From positions 1 through 44,273 of the forward strand of contig VGZI01000028.1 of assembly GCA_016872605.1 (NCBI GenBank): 44,273 nucleotides of DNA, given 5' to 3'. Origin of the DNA: Planctomycetota bacterium. GTDB taxonomy: Bacteria > Planctomycetota > Planctomycetia > Gemmatales > Gemmataceae. Below are positions 43,381 through 44,273 of the stretch, one piece after another; positions within the stretch are counted from its first letter, which is position 1, and each line of letters starts with the position of its first letter. A program made the translations under genes and the position numbers. The notes beneath the pieces are model-generated. The model was not told the DNA's origin and did not search any database. It saw only the letters and a list, made by a program, of their open reading frames with translations.

Positions 43381-43848
43381 TCAAAAGTCGCGCGTATATC
43401 CCGCCGTCCAGCCGCCGTCGACGGTTAGGATGTGGCCGTTCATGTAGCTATTTTCCGGATCGGCGTTGTTGACGACGATGTCAAGTCGGCCGAACTGCGC
43501 GACGAACTTGTCGATGGCGGCGTTGATCTCGTCCGGCTTCGTGACATCCACCTTCATTGCGACGCTGCCTTTGACTTGCGCTGCGGCATCACTGGCGCCA
43601 TCGCCGTCGACATCGTTGAACACGACCTGGCTGCCGTTGGCGGCAAAACGGTTGGCGATCGATTGCCCGATGCCTCGCGCCGCCCCGGTGCGTGGATCGA
43701 TCAATTCAACCGATGCAGCACTGCCGAGTTGCCCGATCGCTTTGAGGGCTTGATGCACCATGTGACACAATGCGACGACGGTCAGGTCTGTCCCTTCGCG
43801 CACAACCGCTGCCTGACCGAACGGAATCTCATACGGCTCGGCCGGCAC
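43381..43848 (-). pseudogene. chimeric remnant: 2-oxoacid dehydrogenase E1-beta fragment fused to a broken short-chain dehydrogenase
   Basis: One open frame of 155 codons joins pieces of unrelated proteins. Residues 1-54 (43687-43848) match the middle of an E1-beta subunit ('AEPYEIPFGQAAVVREGTD...VELIDPRT'). Residues 55-129 (43462-43686) are the NAD-binding half of a short-chain dehydrogenase, without its first strand ('GAARGIGQSIANRF...DIVVNNA'). Residues 130-155 (43381-43461) are its extreme C terminus ('NGHILTVDGGWTAG'). The Ser-Tyr-Lys catalytic part is missing. In-frame deletions explain the joins. The product could not be an active enzyme. Confidence 0.75.
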
Positions 43849-43854
43849 AGCGCC

Positions 43855-44273
43855 TTTTGCTCGGCTCGCTCATGGGCGGCGGAAACGCTGGCGGTAATGT
43901 CACGAGCGATGGCGTCTAGGGCAACGTCGGTGGCGAGGCGGCGCTCGACCAGCGTTTTTCGCAACAGCTGAATCGGACAGCGCGTCTTCCACGCTTCGAC
44001 GTCATCCTTCGTCCGGTAGGTAAAGTTCCCCATCCCCTCGGCATGCGGGCGCGTGCGATAGGTTTCGCATTCGAGCAGCGTTGGTCCGCCGCCGGCGCGC
44101 GCTCGGGCAATGGCGGCGCCGGCGACTTCGTGGATCGCGCGGGCGTCGTTGCCATCGACTTCGATACTCGCCATGCCGTAGGCGCCGCCACGCTCGGATT
44201 TCCGGCGACCGACTCGAAGGAACCTTCGGTGGCGCACTGATTGTTCTCGCACATGAAGAGCACCGGCAGCTTC
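43855..44273 (-). pseudogene. C-terminal part of 2-oxoacid (pyruvate/acetoin type) dehydrogenase E1-alpha, frameshifted, cut by window edge
   Basis: The minus-strand sequence from the window end begins inside an E1-alpha subunit, at 'LPVLFMCENNQCATEGSFESVAGNPSVA'. It shifts frame by one base near 44188 and continues 'AYGMASIEVDGNDARAIHEVAGAAIARARAGGGPTLLECETYRTRPHAEG...AWKTRCPIQLL'. This is the thiamine-diphosphate/heterotetramer region of E1-alpha. The end 'SAAHERAEQ' runs directly into the E1-beta fragment, because the start of the E1-beta gene has been lost. The 5' part lies beyond the window. Confidence 0.75.

Overview
The window looks like part of a planctomycete chromosome, probably from an environmental or metagenome-assembled genome. 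The evidence is the gene style: a Tat-exported Gfo/Idh/MocA oxidoreductase, a soluble Ser/Thr kinase with zinc-binding ends, an ECF sigma factor of the type common in that phylum, secreted Asp-box and papain-like proteins, Cys-rich secreted proteins, and high GC. This placement is an inference from gene content; no rRNA or tRNA is present to confirm it.

Layout. 0.1-0.8 kb: a VapBC-type toxin-antitoxin pair. 0.9-3.0 kb: a Tat-exported oxidoreductase and a membrane protein. 3.3-4.5 kb: an iron-containing alcohol dehydrogenase. 4.5-5.9 kb: two OmpH/Skp-like paralogues. 6.1-7.4 kb: a Ser/Thr kinase. 7.6-14.0 kb: a complete SUF iron-sulfur assembly operon (Rrf2 regulator, sufB, a HicAB-like pair with a broken hicA, sufC, sufD and a sufS-sufE fusion). 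14.5-22.7 kb: four exported proteins (papain-like protease, Asp-box propeller, TPR-thioredoxin-fold protein, tandem cyanophycinase-like protein). 22.8-30.1 kb, minus strand: a heavy-metal efflux operon (Cys-rich protein, HMA-domain lipoprotein, CusB-like adaptor, giant CusA-like pump). 30.3-33.8 kb: an LVIVD-repeat protein, a lipoprotein and a GH5-like hydrolase. 33.9-36.5 kb: a DapA/NanA-like lyase, a HAD phosphatase and a YbaK domain. 36.7-39.6 kb: an ECF sigma factor, class I aldolase and RsmA. 39.8-43.0 kb: a damaged heme-motif terpenoid-cyclase-fold protein, a ParA/CpsD-like ATPase and an ExeA-like AAA ATPase. 43.4-44.3 kb: a decayed 2-oxoacid dehydrogenase/short-chain dehydrogenase locus.

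Three things stand out. First, the HMA-domain lipoprotein of the metal efflux operon has an in-frame TGA exactly where the first metal-binding cysteine belongs (GMS-TGA-AQGC), followed by a hairpin whose geometry is compatible with a bacterial SECIS. It is a candidate selenocysteine-containing metal chaperone, although a simple Cys-to-stop change is not excluded. Second, about 20 palindromic repeats of several sequence families occupy gaps between tandem, convergent and divergent genes. Two palindromes sit in frame inside sufS and a TPR-thioredoxin gene, and two more supply stop codons. They behave like spreading palindromic elements rather than plain terminators. Third, a HicAB-like module lies inside the suf operon.

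Caution: the window has an unusual density of single-base lesions (hicA, the LVIVD gene, the sigma factor, the cyclase-fold gene and the dehydrogenase fragment). Several would be explained by uncorrected sequencing indels, so every broken-gene claim, including the TGA, needs read-level confirmation.
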